Source: Desulfobulbaceae bacterium
GTDB taxonomy: Bacteria > Desulfobacterota > Desulfobulbia > Desulfobulbales > UBA5123
NCBI GenBank assembly: GCA_029865195.1
Contig: JAOUHH010000032.1
Span: 1-14,794 of the forward strand
Length of the DNA: 14,794 nucleotides
Direction of reading: 5' to 3'
Shown: in pieces, positions 7,671-13,960 of the stretch
Numbering within the stretch: position 1 is the stretch's first letter
How the letters are laid out: the number at the start of each line of letters is the position of its first letter
Position numbers and translations under genes: made by a program
The notes under the pieces: generated by a model
What the model saw: the letters and a program-made list of their open reading frames with translations, nothing else
What the model was told of the DNA's origin: nothing
The model's database searches: none

Positions 7671-7937
7671 ATGGCTCATAAGAAAGCGGGCGGTAGCTCG
7701 AGAAACGGTCGTGACAGCGCCGGACAACGGCGTGGCGTCAAGAAATTCGGCGGCGAGATCGTTCGCGCCGGCAACATCCTGGTTCGGCAGCTCGGCACCG
7801 TGATCCATCCCGGCGCCAATGTAGGTTGCGGGCGTGATTACACCCTCTTCGCCAAGGTAGACGGCGTGGTGACCTACGAGAAGTTCGGCCAGAACCGCAA
7901 ACGCGTCAGCATCTATCCCGTCGATTCCAATTCCTAA
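7671..7937 (+). CDS. rpmA: 50S ribosomal protein L27
   Basis: An 88-residue L27, the normal length. The start ATG 7671 follows GAGAGG at about 7658-7663. The N-terminus MAHKKAGGSSRNGRDS is the form that reaches towards the peptidyl-transferase centre. It lacks the N-terminal extension that is cleaved by Prp protease in Firmicutes, so no processing is needed. The remaining conserved blocks are GQRRGVKKFGGEIVRAGNIL, RQLGTVIHPGANVGCGRDYT and LFAKVDGVVTYEKFG. It forms a transcript with rplU and ends before a long terminator hairpin. Confidence 0.98.
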   Translation: MAHKKAGGSSRNGRDSAGQRRGVKKFGGEIVRAGNILVRQLGTVIHPGANVGCGRDYTLFAKVDGVVTYEKFGQNRKRVSIYPVDSNS

Positions 7938-7953
7938 GGAACCGCGCAGTTAT

Positions 7954-8009
7954 AAGACCGGCTGACGGTTCGACTCGCCTCTGGCGAATCGGGCTGTCGC
8001 CGGTCTTTT
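7954..8009 (+). terminator. Long terminator hairpin after rpmA
   Basis: AAGACCGGC-T-GAC (7954-7966) pairs with GTCGCCGGTCTT (7996-8007) with a single bulged T, and inside it CGACTCGCC (7971-7979) pairs with GGCGAATCG (7983-7991) with one mismatch. The two stems stack into one long rod with a 3-base loop (TCT), followed by a short U tract (CTTTTC). It lies 16 bases after the rpmA stop and ends 32 bases before obgE. The U tract is short, so read-through into obgE may be substantial. Confidence 0.75.
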
Positions 8010-8041
8010 CATTTCGGCGCATTCCCGAGCAGGCTCCCGTA

Positions 8042-9064
8042 ATGGCTTTTATTGATGAGGCAAATTTTTTTGTCAAGGCCGGAGACGGCGGCAATGGCTG
8101 TCTGAGTTTTCGCCGGGAGAAATTTGTCCCCAAGGGTGGGCCTGACGGCGGCGACGGCGGCAAGGGCGGTGATGTCATTCTCGAGGCCACCAGCCGTCTT
8201 TCCTCGCTGCTGGATTTCAAGTACCGTTCCCACTTCTTGGCCGAGAAAGGCAAATCCGGGCAGGGCAAGAAGATGCACGGCCGCAAGGGGAAGGAATGCA
8301 TCCTCAATGTGCCGGTGGGTTCCGTGATCAGGGACGCCGAAACCGGCGAGGTGTTGGCCGACATGGTGAACGAGGGTGATCGGTTTGTCGCCGCCAAGGG
8401 CGGGGACGGCGGCCGTGGCAACTGCCATTTCGCCACCGCCCATAACCGGGCGCCGCGTATCTCCGAAAAGGGGTGGCCCGGCGAGGAGCGCTGGCTACGG
8501 ATCGAATTAAAGCTGCTGGCCGATATCGGTCTGGTCGGGCTGCCCAACGCCGGCAAGTCGACCCTGCTTTCCCGTTTGTCCGCCGCCAATCCCAAGGTGG
8601 CCGATTATCCCTTTACCACCCTCGAGCCCCAGTTGGGCGTCCTGCAGTTCGAGTACCACCCCCCCTGCATCATTGCCGATATCCCCGGGCTGATCGAAGG
8701 GGCGCACGAGGGGGCGGGGCTCGGGCATAAATTCCTGCGGCATATCGAGCGCACTAAGGTGCTGATTCATCTGGTCGACGGCTCGGCTACGGCTGAGGAG
8801 GCGATCCGGCAGTATGAGGTACTCGAAAACGAACTGCGTTGCTTCAATGACGCCTTGATGGATCGTGAACGGGTGGTATTGTTGAACAAGATTGATCTGG
8901 TCGCCGACGCCGAAAACCTGGCGAGCCTTGTTGCCTGGTTCAAGTCCCGGCAGATGCGGGTGCTGACGGCATCGGCCAAGACCGGCGAGGGGTTGGGCGA
9001 ATTGAAGGCATTGCTGGCTGAGCTGCTGGAGCAGCACGCGGCGTCGGCAGGTGCCGATCTTTAG
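8042..9064 (+). CDS. obgE: GTPase Obg/CgtA (ribosome assembly)
   Basis: A 340-residue Obg GTPase. The N-terminal Obg fold (1-158) shows its Gly-rich turns (FVKAGDGGNGCLSFRREKF, DGGDGGKGGDV, AKGGDGGRGNCHFAT). The G domain carries G1 at 166-174 (GLPNAGKST), G2 around YPFTT, G3 at D213 (DIPGLIEGAHEG), G4 at 282-285 (NKID) and G5 (SAKTG) near 313. The protein stops soon after, without the acidic C-terminal extension of some homologues. Obg binds late 50S particles and couples ribosome assembly to GTP or ppGpp levels. The ribosome site before ATG 8042 is poor (GAGCAGG is partly matching), so translation may be modest. It follows the rplU-rpmA pair as in most bacteria, and proB begins 37 bases after its stop. 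Confidence 0.98.
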   Translation: MAFIDEANFFVKAGDGGNGCLSFRREKFVPKGGPDGGDGGKGGDVILEATSRLSSLLDFKYRSHFLAEKGKSGQGKKMHGRKGKECILNVPVGSVIRDAETGEVLADMVNEGDRFVAAKGGDGGRGNCHFATAHNRAPRISEKGWPGEERWLRIELKLLADIGLVGLPNAGKSTLLSRLSAANPKVADYPFTTLEPQLGVLQFEYHPPCIIADIPGLIEGAHEGAGLGHKFLRHIERTKVLIHLVDGSATAEEAIRQYEVLENELRCFNDALMDRERVVLLNKIDLVADAENLASLVAWFKSRQMRVLTASAKTGEGLGELKALLAELLEQHAASAGADL

Positions 9065-9101
9065 GTGTTATCGAGTTTGCAGCGATGAAGGTTGGGTGGA
9101 G

Positions 9102-10247
9102 ATGATTCCCATTGCAGAGAGTATGGAATTCAGGCGGAAACTGCTGGCGGAAGCCAAGCGGGTGGTGGTCAAGGTCGGCAGTGCCGTTCTGACCTGTGAG
9201 TCCGGTCTCAACCGTGACGTGCTTGCCAATCTGGCCGCGGAGATATCCTGGCTGAAAGAGTCGGGCCGCGAGGTGATCCTGGTCAGTTCCGGGTCGGTGG
9301 CGGCCGGGCGGCGGAAGCTCGGCGTCGGGCGTCGGGCGATCAGCATGCGCGAGAAACAGGCCTTGGCGGCGGCGGGGCAGAGCAGCCTGATGCACGCCTA
9401 CGAGAGCGTTTTTGCCCAGTATGACCAGAAGCTGGCGCAGGTGCTGCTCACCCACGGCGATTTTTCCCACCGCCACCGGTATCTCAATGTCCGCAACACC
9501 CTCTTTACCCTCCTCGAGTGGGGGGTGCTGTCGATTATCAACGAGAACGACACGGTTTCGGTTGATGAACTCCGTTTCGGTGATAACGACACCCTGGGGG
9601 CGATGGTCACCAACCTCATCGAGGCGGATCTGCTGGTGATGCTGACCGACGTGGATTCCCTCTATACCGGCAACCCCTCCACCGATGCCGATGCCAGGCC
9701 GTTGCGCACGGTGTTGGAGGTGAACGAGGAGGTCGAGACCATGGCCGGCAATGTCTGCGGCCTGCTCGGCACCGGCGGGATGCGTTCCAAGATCCTGGCC
9801 GCCAAGAGTGTCTCCCTGCGCGGCGGTTGCTCCTTTATCGGTTCCGGCCGGCAGGCCGGGATCATTCGCGATCTCTTTGCCGACAAGCCGGTGGGGACGT
9901 TCTTCCTTCCTCAGGAAGAGAAGATGCATTCCCGCAAGCACTGGATCGCCTATACCTTGCGACCCAAAGGCTATCTCATCCTTGACGACGGCGCCTGCCG
10001 GGCGGTGACGGAGCAGGGCAAGAGCCTGCTCCCTTCCGGGGTCAGCGAGGTGCGCGGGGAGTTCGGGATCGGGGATCCGGTCCATTGTTTGGATAAACAG
10101 GGCCGGGCCATCGCCGCCGGGCTGGTCGGGTACGGCTCCGACGAGATCATCAAGATTCAGGGCGCCAAGACCTGTCACATCGAAAAAATACTGGGCCATA
10201 AGGATGGCGACGAGGTGATTCACCGCGATAATCTTGTTCTTCTGTAG
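9102..10247 (+). CDS. proB: Glutamate 5-kinase
   Basis: A 381-residue enzyme that phosphorylates glutamate as the first step of proline synthesis in the cytoplasm. ATG 9102 is preceded by AAGG at 9088-9091. ATG 9123 is an alternative that would give the more usual short N-terminus (MEFRRKLLAEAKRVVVKVGS). The open frame upstream to 9051 overlaps obgE and is not used. The amino-acid kinase domain shows K24 (VVVKVGSAVLT), the SSGSVAAG loop, the glutamate-binding NENDTVSVDELRFGDND, the MLTDVDSLYTGNP segment and GTGGMRSK from residue 223. The C-terminal part (from about 290) is a PUA domain (SLLPSGVSEVRGEFGIGDPV). Proline feedback inhibition is a family property of enzymes with this architecture. 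proA follows after 72 bases. Confidence 0.97.
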   Translation: MIPIAESMEFRRKLLAEAKRVVVKVGSAVLTCESGLNRDVLANLAAEISWLKESGREVILVSSGSVAAGRRKLGVGRRAISMREKQALAAAGQSSLMHAYESVFAQYDQKLAQVLLTHGDFSHRHRYLNVRNTLFTLLEWGVLSIINENDTVSVDELRFGDNDTLGAMVTNLIEADLLVMLTDVDSLYTGNPSTDADARPLRTVLEVNEEVETMAGNVCGLLGTGGMRSKILAAKSVSLRGGCSFIGSGRQAGIIRDLFADKPVGTFFLPQEEKMHSRKHWIAYTLRPKGYLILDDGACRAVTEQGKSLLPSGVSEVRGEFGIGDPVHCLDKQGRAIAAGLVGYGSDEIIKIQGAKTCHIEKILGHKDGDEVIHRDNLVLL

Positions 10248-10319
10248 CCGGCCATGCGCGGCGCGAAGAGGGGATGAGCCATTGCCAAACGGGACGAACG
10301 GAAGATAGAGAGGGAAGAT

Positions 10320-11576
10320 ATGTCGGTGCAAGCAACCATTACGGAGATGGCGGTGCGGGCCAAGAAGGCCGCCCGGGTCATGGCGAGTCTGTCCAGCGAG
10401 GCCAAGAATCGGGTCTTGCTGCGGATGGCCGAGGCGCTTCTGGACCGGCAGGGGTATATTCGGGCCGAAAACGGCAAGGATCTGGCTGCCGGCAGGGAGA
10501 AGGGGCTTTCGCCCGCCATGCTCGACCGGCTGGAGCTTTCCGACAAGGTGATGCAGTCGATGATTGCCGGCTTGCGGGAGGTTGCGGCCCTGCCCGATCC
10601 GGTGGGCGAGATCTCCGAGATGGCGAATCGGCCGAGTGGCATCACCGTCGGCCGGATGCGGGTGCCGCTGGGGGTGATCGCGATGATCTACGAATCGCGA
10701 CCCAATGTCACCGTCGATGCCGCCGCCCTTTGTCTCAAGTCCGGCAACGCCATCCTGCTGCGCGGCGGTTCCGAGGCGATCCATTCCAACCTGGCCCTGG
10801 CCAAGGTGCTGCAGGAGGTGCTGACCGCCGAGGATATCGATGCGGCCGCGCTGCAGGTGGTGCCGACCACCGACCGCGACGCGGTGACCTTCCTGCTCGG
10901 GCTCGAGGAGCATATCGATCTGGTCATTCCGCGCGGCGGTGAGGGTCTGATCCGTTTCGTCGCCGCCAACTCCCGCATCCCGGTATTGAAGCATTACAAG
11001 GGCGTCTGTCATGTCTTTGTGGATGCGGATGCCGATATCGAGATGAGTGTTGCCGTCGTCATGAACGGCAAGACCCAGCGGCCGGGCGTCTGCAATGCCC
11101 TCGAATGCCTGCTGGTGCACAAGGATATTGCTGCCGCCTTCCTGCCCAAGGCGGCGGCGGCCCTTCGCGTGGCCGGGGTCGAACTGCGCGGCTGTTCGGC
11201 CACCAAGGCGATCATTGCCGACTGCGTTGCCGCCGGCGAGGGCGATTGGGGAATGGAGTTCCTCGATTTGATCCTGGCAGTGAGGGTAGTGGACGACATG
11301 GATGCGGCCATGGACCACATTGCCCGCTATGGCTCCCAACATACCGAAAATATCTTGACCGCCAACTATGCCAACGCCCAGCGCTGGCTGCGCGAGGTAG
11401 ATGCCTCGGCGGTGATGGTTAACGCCTCGACGCGCTTCAACGACGGCGGCCAATTCGGCCTCGGCGCCGAGATCGGCATCAGCACCACCAAGCTGCACGC
11501 CTATGGCCCCATGGGCCTCAAGGAGTTGACCACCAAGAAGTTCATCGTCTACGGCAACGGTCAGGTTCGCGGTTAG
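10320..11576 (+). CDS. proA: Glutamate-5-semialdehyde dehydrogenase (gamma-glutamyl phosphate reductase)
   Basis: A 418-residue enzyme, the typical family length, reducing gamma-glutamyl phosphate with NADPH to glutamate semialdehyde, the second step of proline synthesis. It is expected to work with ProB because the phosphate intermediate is unstable. ATG 10320 follows a good ribosome site (GAGAGGGAAG, about 10308-10317). Family blocks are seen in order: RPSGITVGRMRVPLGVIAMI, YESRPNVTVDAAALCLKSGN, ILRGGSEA-like LLRGGSEAIHSN, the catalytic cysteine C258 (QRPGVCNALECLL), and near the C-terminus NASTRFNDGGQFGLGAEIGI and TTKLHAYGPMGLKELTT. It lies 7 bases before nadD, so the two are almost certainly on one transcript. 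Confidence 0.98.
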   Translation: MSVQATITEMAVRAKKAARVMASLSSEAKNRVLLRMAEALLDRQGYIRAENGKDLAAGREKGLSPAMLDRLELSDKVMQSMIAGLREVAALPDPVGEISEMANRPSGITVGRMRVPLGVIAMIYESRPNVTVDAAALCLKSGNAILLRGGSEAIHSNLALAKVLQEVLTAEDIDAAALQVVPTTDRDAVTFLLGLEEHIDLVIPRGGEGLIRFVAANSRIPVLKHYKGVCHVFVDADADIEMSVAVVMNGKTQRPGVCNALECLLVHKDIAAAFLPKAAAALRVAGVELRGCSATKAIIADCVAAGEGDWGMEFLDLILAVRVVDDMDAAMDHIARYGSQHTENILTANYANAQRWLREVDASAVMVNASTRFNDGGQFGLGAEIGISTTKLHAYGPMGLKELTTKKFIVYGNGQVRG

Positions 11577-11583
11577 GGCCGGC

Positions 11584-12255
11584 ATGGATCTGCCGCGAGG
11601 GGTCGGTCAACGGGTCGGGGTGTTGGGCGGCACCTTTGACCCGGTCCACAACGGGCATCTGGCGCTGGTCGAGGCGGCCTTCGCCGCGCTTTCCCTGGAC
11701 AGCCTGATCCTGATCCCGGCCGCGGTTCCCCCCCACAAGCGCGATCTGCGCATCACCCCCTTTGCGCACCGCCTGGCGATGCTCGAGCTGGCCATCGCCG
11801 GCCGCAACGGCTTGTTTGTCACGGATATTGAAGCCGAACGCCCCGGCCCCTCCTTTTCCGTTGATACCCTTGCCGCGTTGCGCAGCCATTACGGCCCTGA
11901 CCTCACCCTCTTTTTTCTTGTCGGTATCGACGCCTTTCTCGACATCCAGACCTGGAAATCGTACCGGCAGGTGCCGCAGCTGGCCGATCTGGTGGTGGTC
12001 GATCGTCCTGGCGCCCGGGTGCGGGAGCTGGATGCCGCGATCCTGAGCCGGTTTCCAGGCTATGGTCCTGATACCCCGGCAGGTTGCTGGCGCGGGGCAA
12101 ACGGCCATGGGGTGATCCGTCCCCTGCTCATGGAGCCGGTGGATATTTCCTCCACGGCGGTGCGCGCCTTGATCGTCAGGGGTGAAGCGGTGACCCACCT
12201 TCTGCCGGCGGCGGTGACCGGATACATCTTTCGGCATCATCTCTATCAAAAATGA
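11584..12255 (+). CDS. nadD: Nicotinate-mononucleotide adenylyltransferase
   Basis: A 223-residue enzyme that joins nicotinate mononucleotide and ATP into deamido-NAD, a step of NAD synthesis. The nucleotidyltransferase signature is at 15-25 (GGTFDPVHNGH) with the two histidines H22 and H25. The KxPPHK-like segment reads AAVPPHKRD, the mid-protein motif is LVGIDAFLDIQTWKSY, and the ATP-binding ISSTAVR motif is at 188-194. ATG 11584 is 7 bases after the proA stop, with a modest ribosome site overlapping the proA end (TTAGGG). In many bacteria nadD is followed by rsfS, a ribosome silencing factor gene. Here there is instead a long non-coding stretch. A weak hairpin (AGGCG 12255-12259 with CGCCT 12275-12279, T6 at 12284-12289) may end the transcript. 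Confidence 0.97.
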   Translation: MDLPRGVGQRVGVLGGTFDPVHNGHLALVEAAFAALSLDSLILIPAAVPPHKRDLRITPFAHRLAMLELAIAGRNGLFVTDIEAERPGPSFSVDTLAALRSHYGPDLTLFFLVGIDAFLDIQTWKSYRQVPQLADLVVVDRPGARVRELDAAILSRFPGYGPDTPAGCWRGANGHGVIRPLLMEPVDISSTAVRALIVRGEAVTHLLPAAVTGYIFRHHLYQK

Positions 12256-12404
12256 GGCGCGGTTCAACTTACCTCGCCTTGTATTTTTTCCCCCCGAGTT
12301 GTCGGAAATTTTTGTCTCGTCCTTTTTTTTACACTTGTCCTCTTTGCAAATTTCGAAGATAATTCTTTATCTTGTTTAGAAATCGGTATAAGCTAATTCG
12401 CTAG

Positions 12405-12421
12405 TGCGACAATGTGTCGCA
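12405..12421. promoter_or_regulatory. Perfect dyad, possible operator or hairpin
   Basis: TGCGACA (12405-12411), three bases ATG, then TGTCGCA (12415-12421): 7 of 7 bases are symmetric, and outside a 2-base bulge AGT can also pair with ACT. In DNA it could be the site of a dimeric regulator. In RNA it would be a tight 3-base-loop hairpin. It lies about 13 bases after the TATAAG box, where a repressor would act if that box is used. No regulator gene adjoins it, so the binding factor is unknown. Confidence 0.5.
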
Positions 12422-12509
12422 TACTGAAACAATGGTAGATGTGGTAGGCTGCAAACCTCAACTGAAGTTTATGGGGCAAGTTGTTAATCCCATTACGGGA
12501 AATTGTCCC

Positions 12510-12539
12510 TTGACTGTTGGAGAGTTTCTCCACTAGGTT
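12510..12539 (+). promoter_or_regulatory. Candidate promoter for the cytochrome gene
   Basis: TTGACT (12510-12515) matches five of six -35 bases and is followed after 18 bases by TAGGTT (12534-12539), a weak -10. The spacer contains the inverted repeat TGGAGA-GTT-TCTCCA (12518-12532). The 12 bases TTGTCCCTTGAC (12503-12514) also occur at 7143-7154 over the -35 box of the rplU promoter, which supports promoter function. Transcription would start near 12546. Confidence 0.35.
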
Positions 12540-12545
12540 TGTATC

Positions 12546-12574
12546 AGCCATGCGATCGTTGTGATCATGTGGCT
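12546..12574 (+). other. Leader hairpin before the cytochrome gene
   Basis: AGCCA (12546-12550) pairs with TGGCT (12570-12574), and GATC (12554-12557) pairs with GATC (12563-12566) around a GTTGT loop, with a 3x3 internal loop between the stems. If the promoter at 12510 is used, this hairpin is at the very 5' end of the mRNA. Such hairpins can protect a message from 5'-end-dependent decay, but that role is inferred here. Confidence 0.45.
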
Positions 12575-12611
12575 AAGAATCCAATCATTATCGTGAGGAG
12601 GATCAGTGAGT

Positions 12612-13406
12612 ATGAGTGATGACAAGACCATTGAGAATGGGGTATCGCGCCGTCAGATGTTGATCGGAACCGGTGCTTTGGCTGCCGGTGTTGCAGCGAC
12701 CAGCCTTGGCAAGTGGGTTGAAACCGCCCAGGCCCAGGGAGGCGAGACCGAGAAGTGGCCGTGGCCTTATGTCAAGCTTGATCCCCAGGAAACCGCTGAG
12801 ATTGCTTACAAGGAATGGTACCGGATTTTCTGCGGTGGCGCGGTTATCAGCAGCGTTATCGGCCAGCTGCGTGAGAAGGTTGGTGGTCCCTACAAAACCT
12901 TCCCCATCGACTCCTTCGTATTCCTTGAGGGCGGTCAGGTAGGTTGGGGCACCATCTGCGGCTCTCCCGCCGGCGCCAACATTGTCGCCAACCTGATCAT
13001 CGGACCCCGTATCGCCGGTGCTCACGAAGGCCATCAGATTTCTGCGGACAACATGGACTTCTACTCCAAGGCCGAGATGCCGGTATTCGTACCGAAGAAT
13101 CCGAAGATCGACCCGAGCAAGATTGTTCACACCGTCAGCGATTCTCCGCTCTGCCACATCTCCGTCGGCAAGTGGATGAAGGCTGCCAACCTGCCGCTGG
13201 GCAGTCCCGAGCGTAAGGATCGTTGCGCCCGTGTTGCCGCGAGTTCCGCTTACCGTCTCGTCGAGATGCTGAACGCTTGGCATGACGGTACCTACAAGCC
13301 GACCAACAGCTTCAGCTGCTCCAAGGAGAACGGCATTACCGGTCAGTACAACTGTACCGAGTGCCATGGCGACAAGGTACCTGAGGCGCCTACCGCTAAA
13401 AAATAA
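12612..13406 (+). CDS. Tat-exported split-Soret / C_GCAxxG_C_C family cytochrome-like protein with one CxxCH
   Basis: A 264-residue exported protein. ATG 12612 lies 10 bases after AGGAGG; GTG 12606 is in frame but only 4 bases away. The signal peptide has a twin-arginine motif (S12-R13-R14-Q15-M16-L17), a hydrophobic stretch and a likely cut after AQA (residue 41), so it is folded, perhaps with cofactor, before export to the periplasm. The body matches the pattern of split-Soret-type proteins: C74 in FCGGAVISSVIGQLREK, then the GWGTICGSPAGAN block (C116), LCHISVGKW (C181), C205 and C236. A single c-type heme motif C248-T-E-C251-H252 lies near the C-terminus. The D. desulfuricans split-Soret cytochrome has two hemes per monomer, so this relative appears to have one. 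Seven of nine Arg codons are CGT, unlike nearby genes that prefer CGG or CGC, which suggests high expression. The redox partner is not in the window. Confidence 0.75.
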   Translation: MSDDKTIENGVSRRQMLIGTGALAAGVAATSLGKWVETAQAQGGETEKWPWPYVKLDPQETAEIAYKEWYRIFCGGAVISSVIGQLREKVGGPYKTFPIDSFVFLEGGQVGWGTICGSPAGANIVANLIIGPRIAGAHEGHQISADNMDFYSKAEMPVFVPKNPKIDPSKIVHTVSDSPLCHISVGKWMKAANLPLGSPERKDRCARVAASSAYRLVEMLNAWHDGTYKPTNSFSCSKENGITGQYNCTECHGDKVPEAPTAKK

Positions 13407-13425
13407 TAAGGCGTGATATGTCCTA

Positions 13426-13447
13426 GCCCGGCTGATGTTTGCCGGGT
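13426..13447 (+). other. 3' hairpin after the cytochrome gene
   Basis: GCCCGGC (13426-13432) pairs with GCCGGGT (13441-13447) over 7 bp with one G-T wobble and an 8-base loop. No T run follows, so it is not a terminator by itself. It may help protect the mRNA end ahead of the strong terminator 33 bases further on. Confidence 0.4.
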
Positions 13448-13479
13448 GACGGATGAGCAGTAACAATTTGTATAAACTT

Positions 13480-13518
13480 ATAAGCGATTGGAGGATTTTT
13501 CCTCCAATCGCTTATTTT
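13480..13518 (+). terminator. Strong Rho-independent terminator of the cytochrome gene
   Basis: ATAAGCGATTGGAGGA (13480-13495) pairs perfectly with TCCTCCAATCGCTTAT (13500-13515) over 16 bp around a TTTT loop, followed by TTTATTT. This is the best terminator in the window and should efficiently stop transcripts coming from the cytochrome gene, only 22 bases before the next coding region. Confidence 0.93.
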
Positions 13519-13540
13519 ATTTGGAGAGCGCGGGGATGAA

Positions 13541-13792
13541 ATGTTTGGATGTAAAAAAATACTGAGGGCTCTTCTGCGGTCGCTGGTTATGGCGATGTGT
13601 GTTCTGTGCGTCTCTTGTTCCGGTGCCGGGGAGGAGAAGGCGGCCGATGGCGCGGTTTACCGCATGACCGATGAAGTTGCAGGTGGTGTTGTCGAGAAAA
13701 TCAAAACACCTGTTGATGCAGCGCGGATGACGAAGGATCTGGCCGAAGCGCGGCTTGGGGAGATTGACAAGGGGGTGGCGGCGGAGAAATAG
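13541..13792 (+). CDS. Small lipoprotein of unknown function
   Basis: An 83-residue protein with a basic, hydrophobic N-terminus and a lipobox-like CVSC (C26 the probable lipidated residue), followed by a mature part of only about 57 residues. That part is charged and helical in character, with VVEKIKTPVDAARMTKDLAE followed by ARLGEIDKGVAAEK. I do not recognise a named family, although short lipoproteins of this general type occur in Desulfobacterota. Purines GGGGA lie 4 bases before ATG 13541 and GGAGAG 13 bases before, so the ribosome site is not ideal. The strong terminator ends just upstream, so the gene needs read-through or its own promoter. A TATAAA box lies at 13471-13476, before the terminator hairpin, with a poor -35. 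The lipobox has Cys at -3, as in the TPR lipoprotein of this window. Confidence 0.65.
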   Translation: MFGCKKILRALLRSLVMAMCVLCVSCSGAGEEKAADGAVYRMTDEVAGGVVEKIKTPVDAARMTKDLAEARLGEIDKGVAAEK

Positions 13793-13960
13793 GGTCTGTC
13801 TGTTGCCGCCGAGATCTTGTTTCTGCCGGTTTGATGAGCAAATATATTGTTTTTGACAGGATGAACCCGGTCAGAAATGGTATAGAATTTTATGGAATAG
13901 AGGTTTTGCCCGGTTGGTTGTGCCGAAGCGCGCGGTCATAGTTTGTAATGGATTGGTCGG

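Larger units (their letters stand above)
12256..12611 (+). other. 356-base AT-richer intergenic region and leader of the cytochrome gene
   Basis: No convincing gene, tRNA or known riboswitch can be read here. The first 75 bases are pyrimidine-rich, with T6 (12284-12289) and T8 (12323-12330) runs and only a weak stem, so rho-independent ending of the nadD transcript is uncertain. TATAAG (12387-12392) is a good -10-like box without a good -35. A perfect dyad follows at 12405-12421. Several short stems that exclude one another can form around 12471-12509 (ATGGG with CCCAT, then GGGA with TCCC). A -35-like TTGACT lies at 12510, and a hairpin at 12546-12574. The region ends in a strong ribosome site (AGGAGG, 12596-12601). 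Confidence 0.7.

Noticed and set aside
9051..9101. Upstream in-frame extension of proB overlapping the obgE end
   Set aside because: No ribosome site, and ProB homologues begin near the VVVKVGS motif.
10274..10942. + strand open frame of 222 codons starting after GAAGAGGGG between proB and proA
   Set aside because: Although the ribosome site looks good, the frame lies mostly inside proA and the product is Gly/Arg-rich shadow sequence.
8940..11585. Long - strand open frame (881 codons) opposite proB and proA
   Set aside because: Covers two unmistakable genes on the + strand and has no recognisable domain.
12431..12485. Possible c-di-GMP riboswitch, suggested by GGCTGCAAACCT
   Set aside because: The GCAAA core is present but the paired elements and the second conserved half of the GEMM motif cannot be found.
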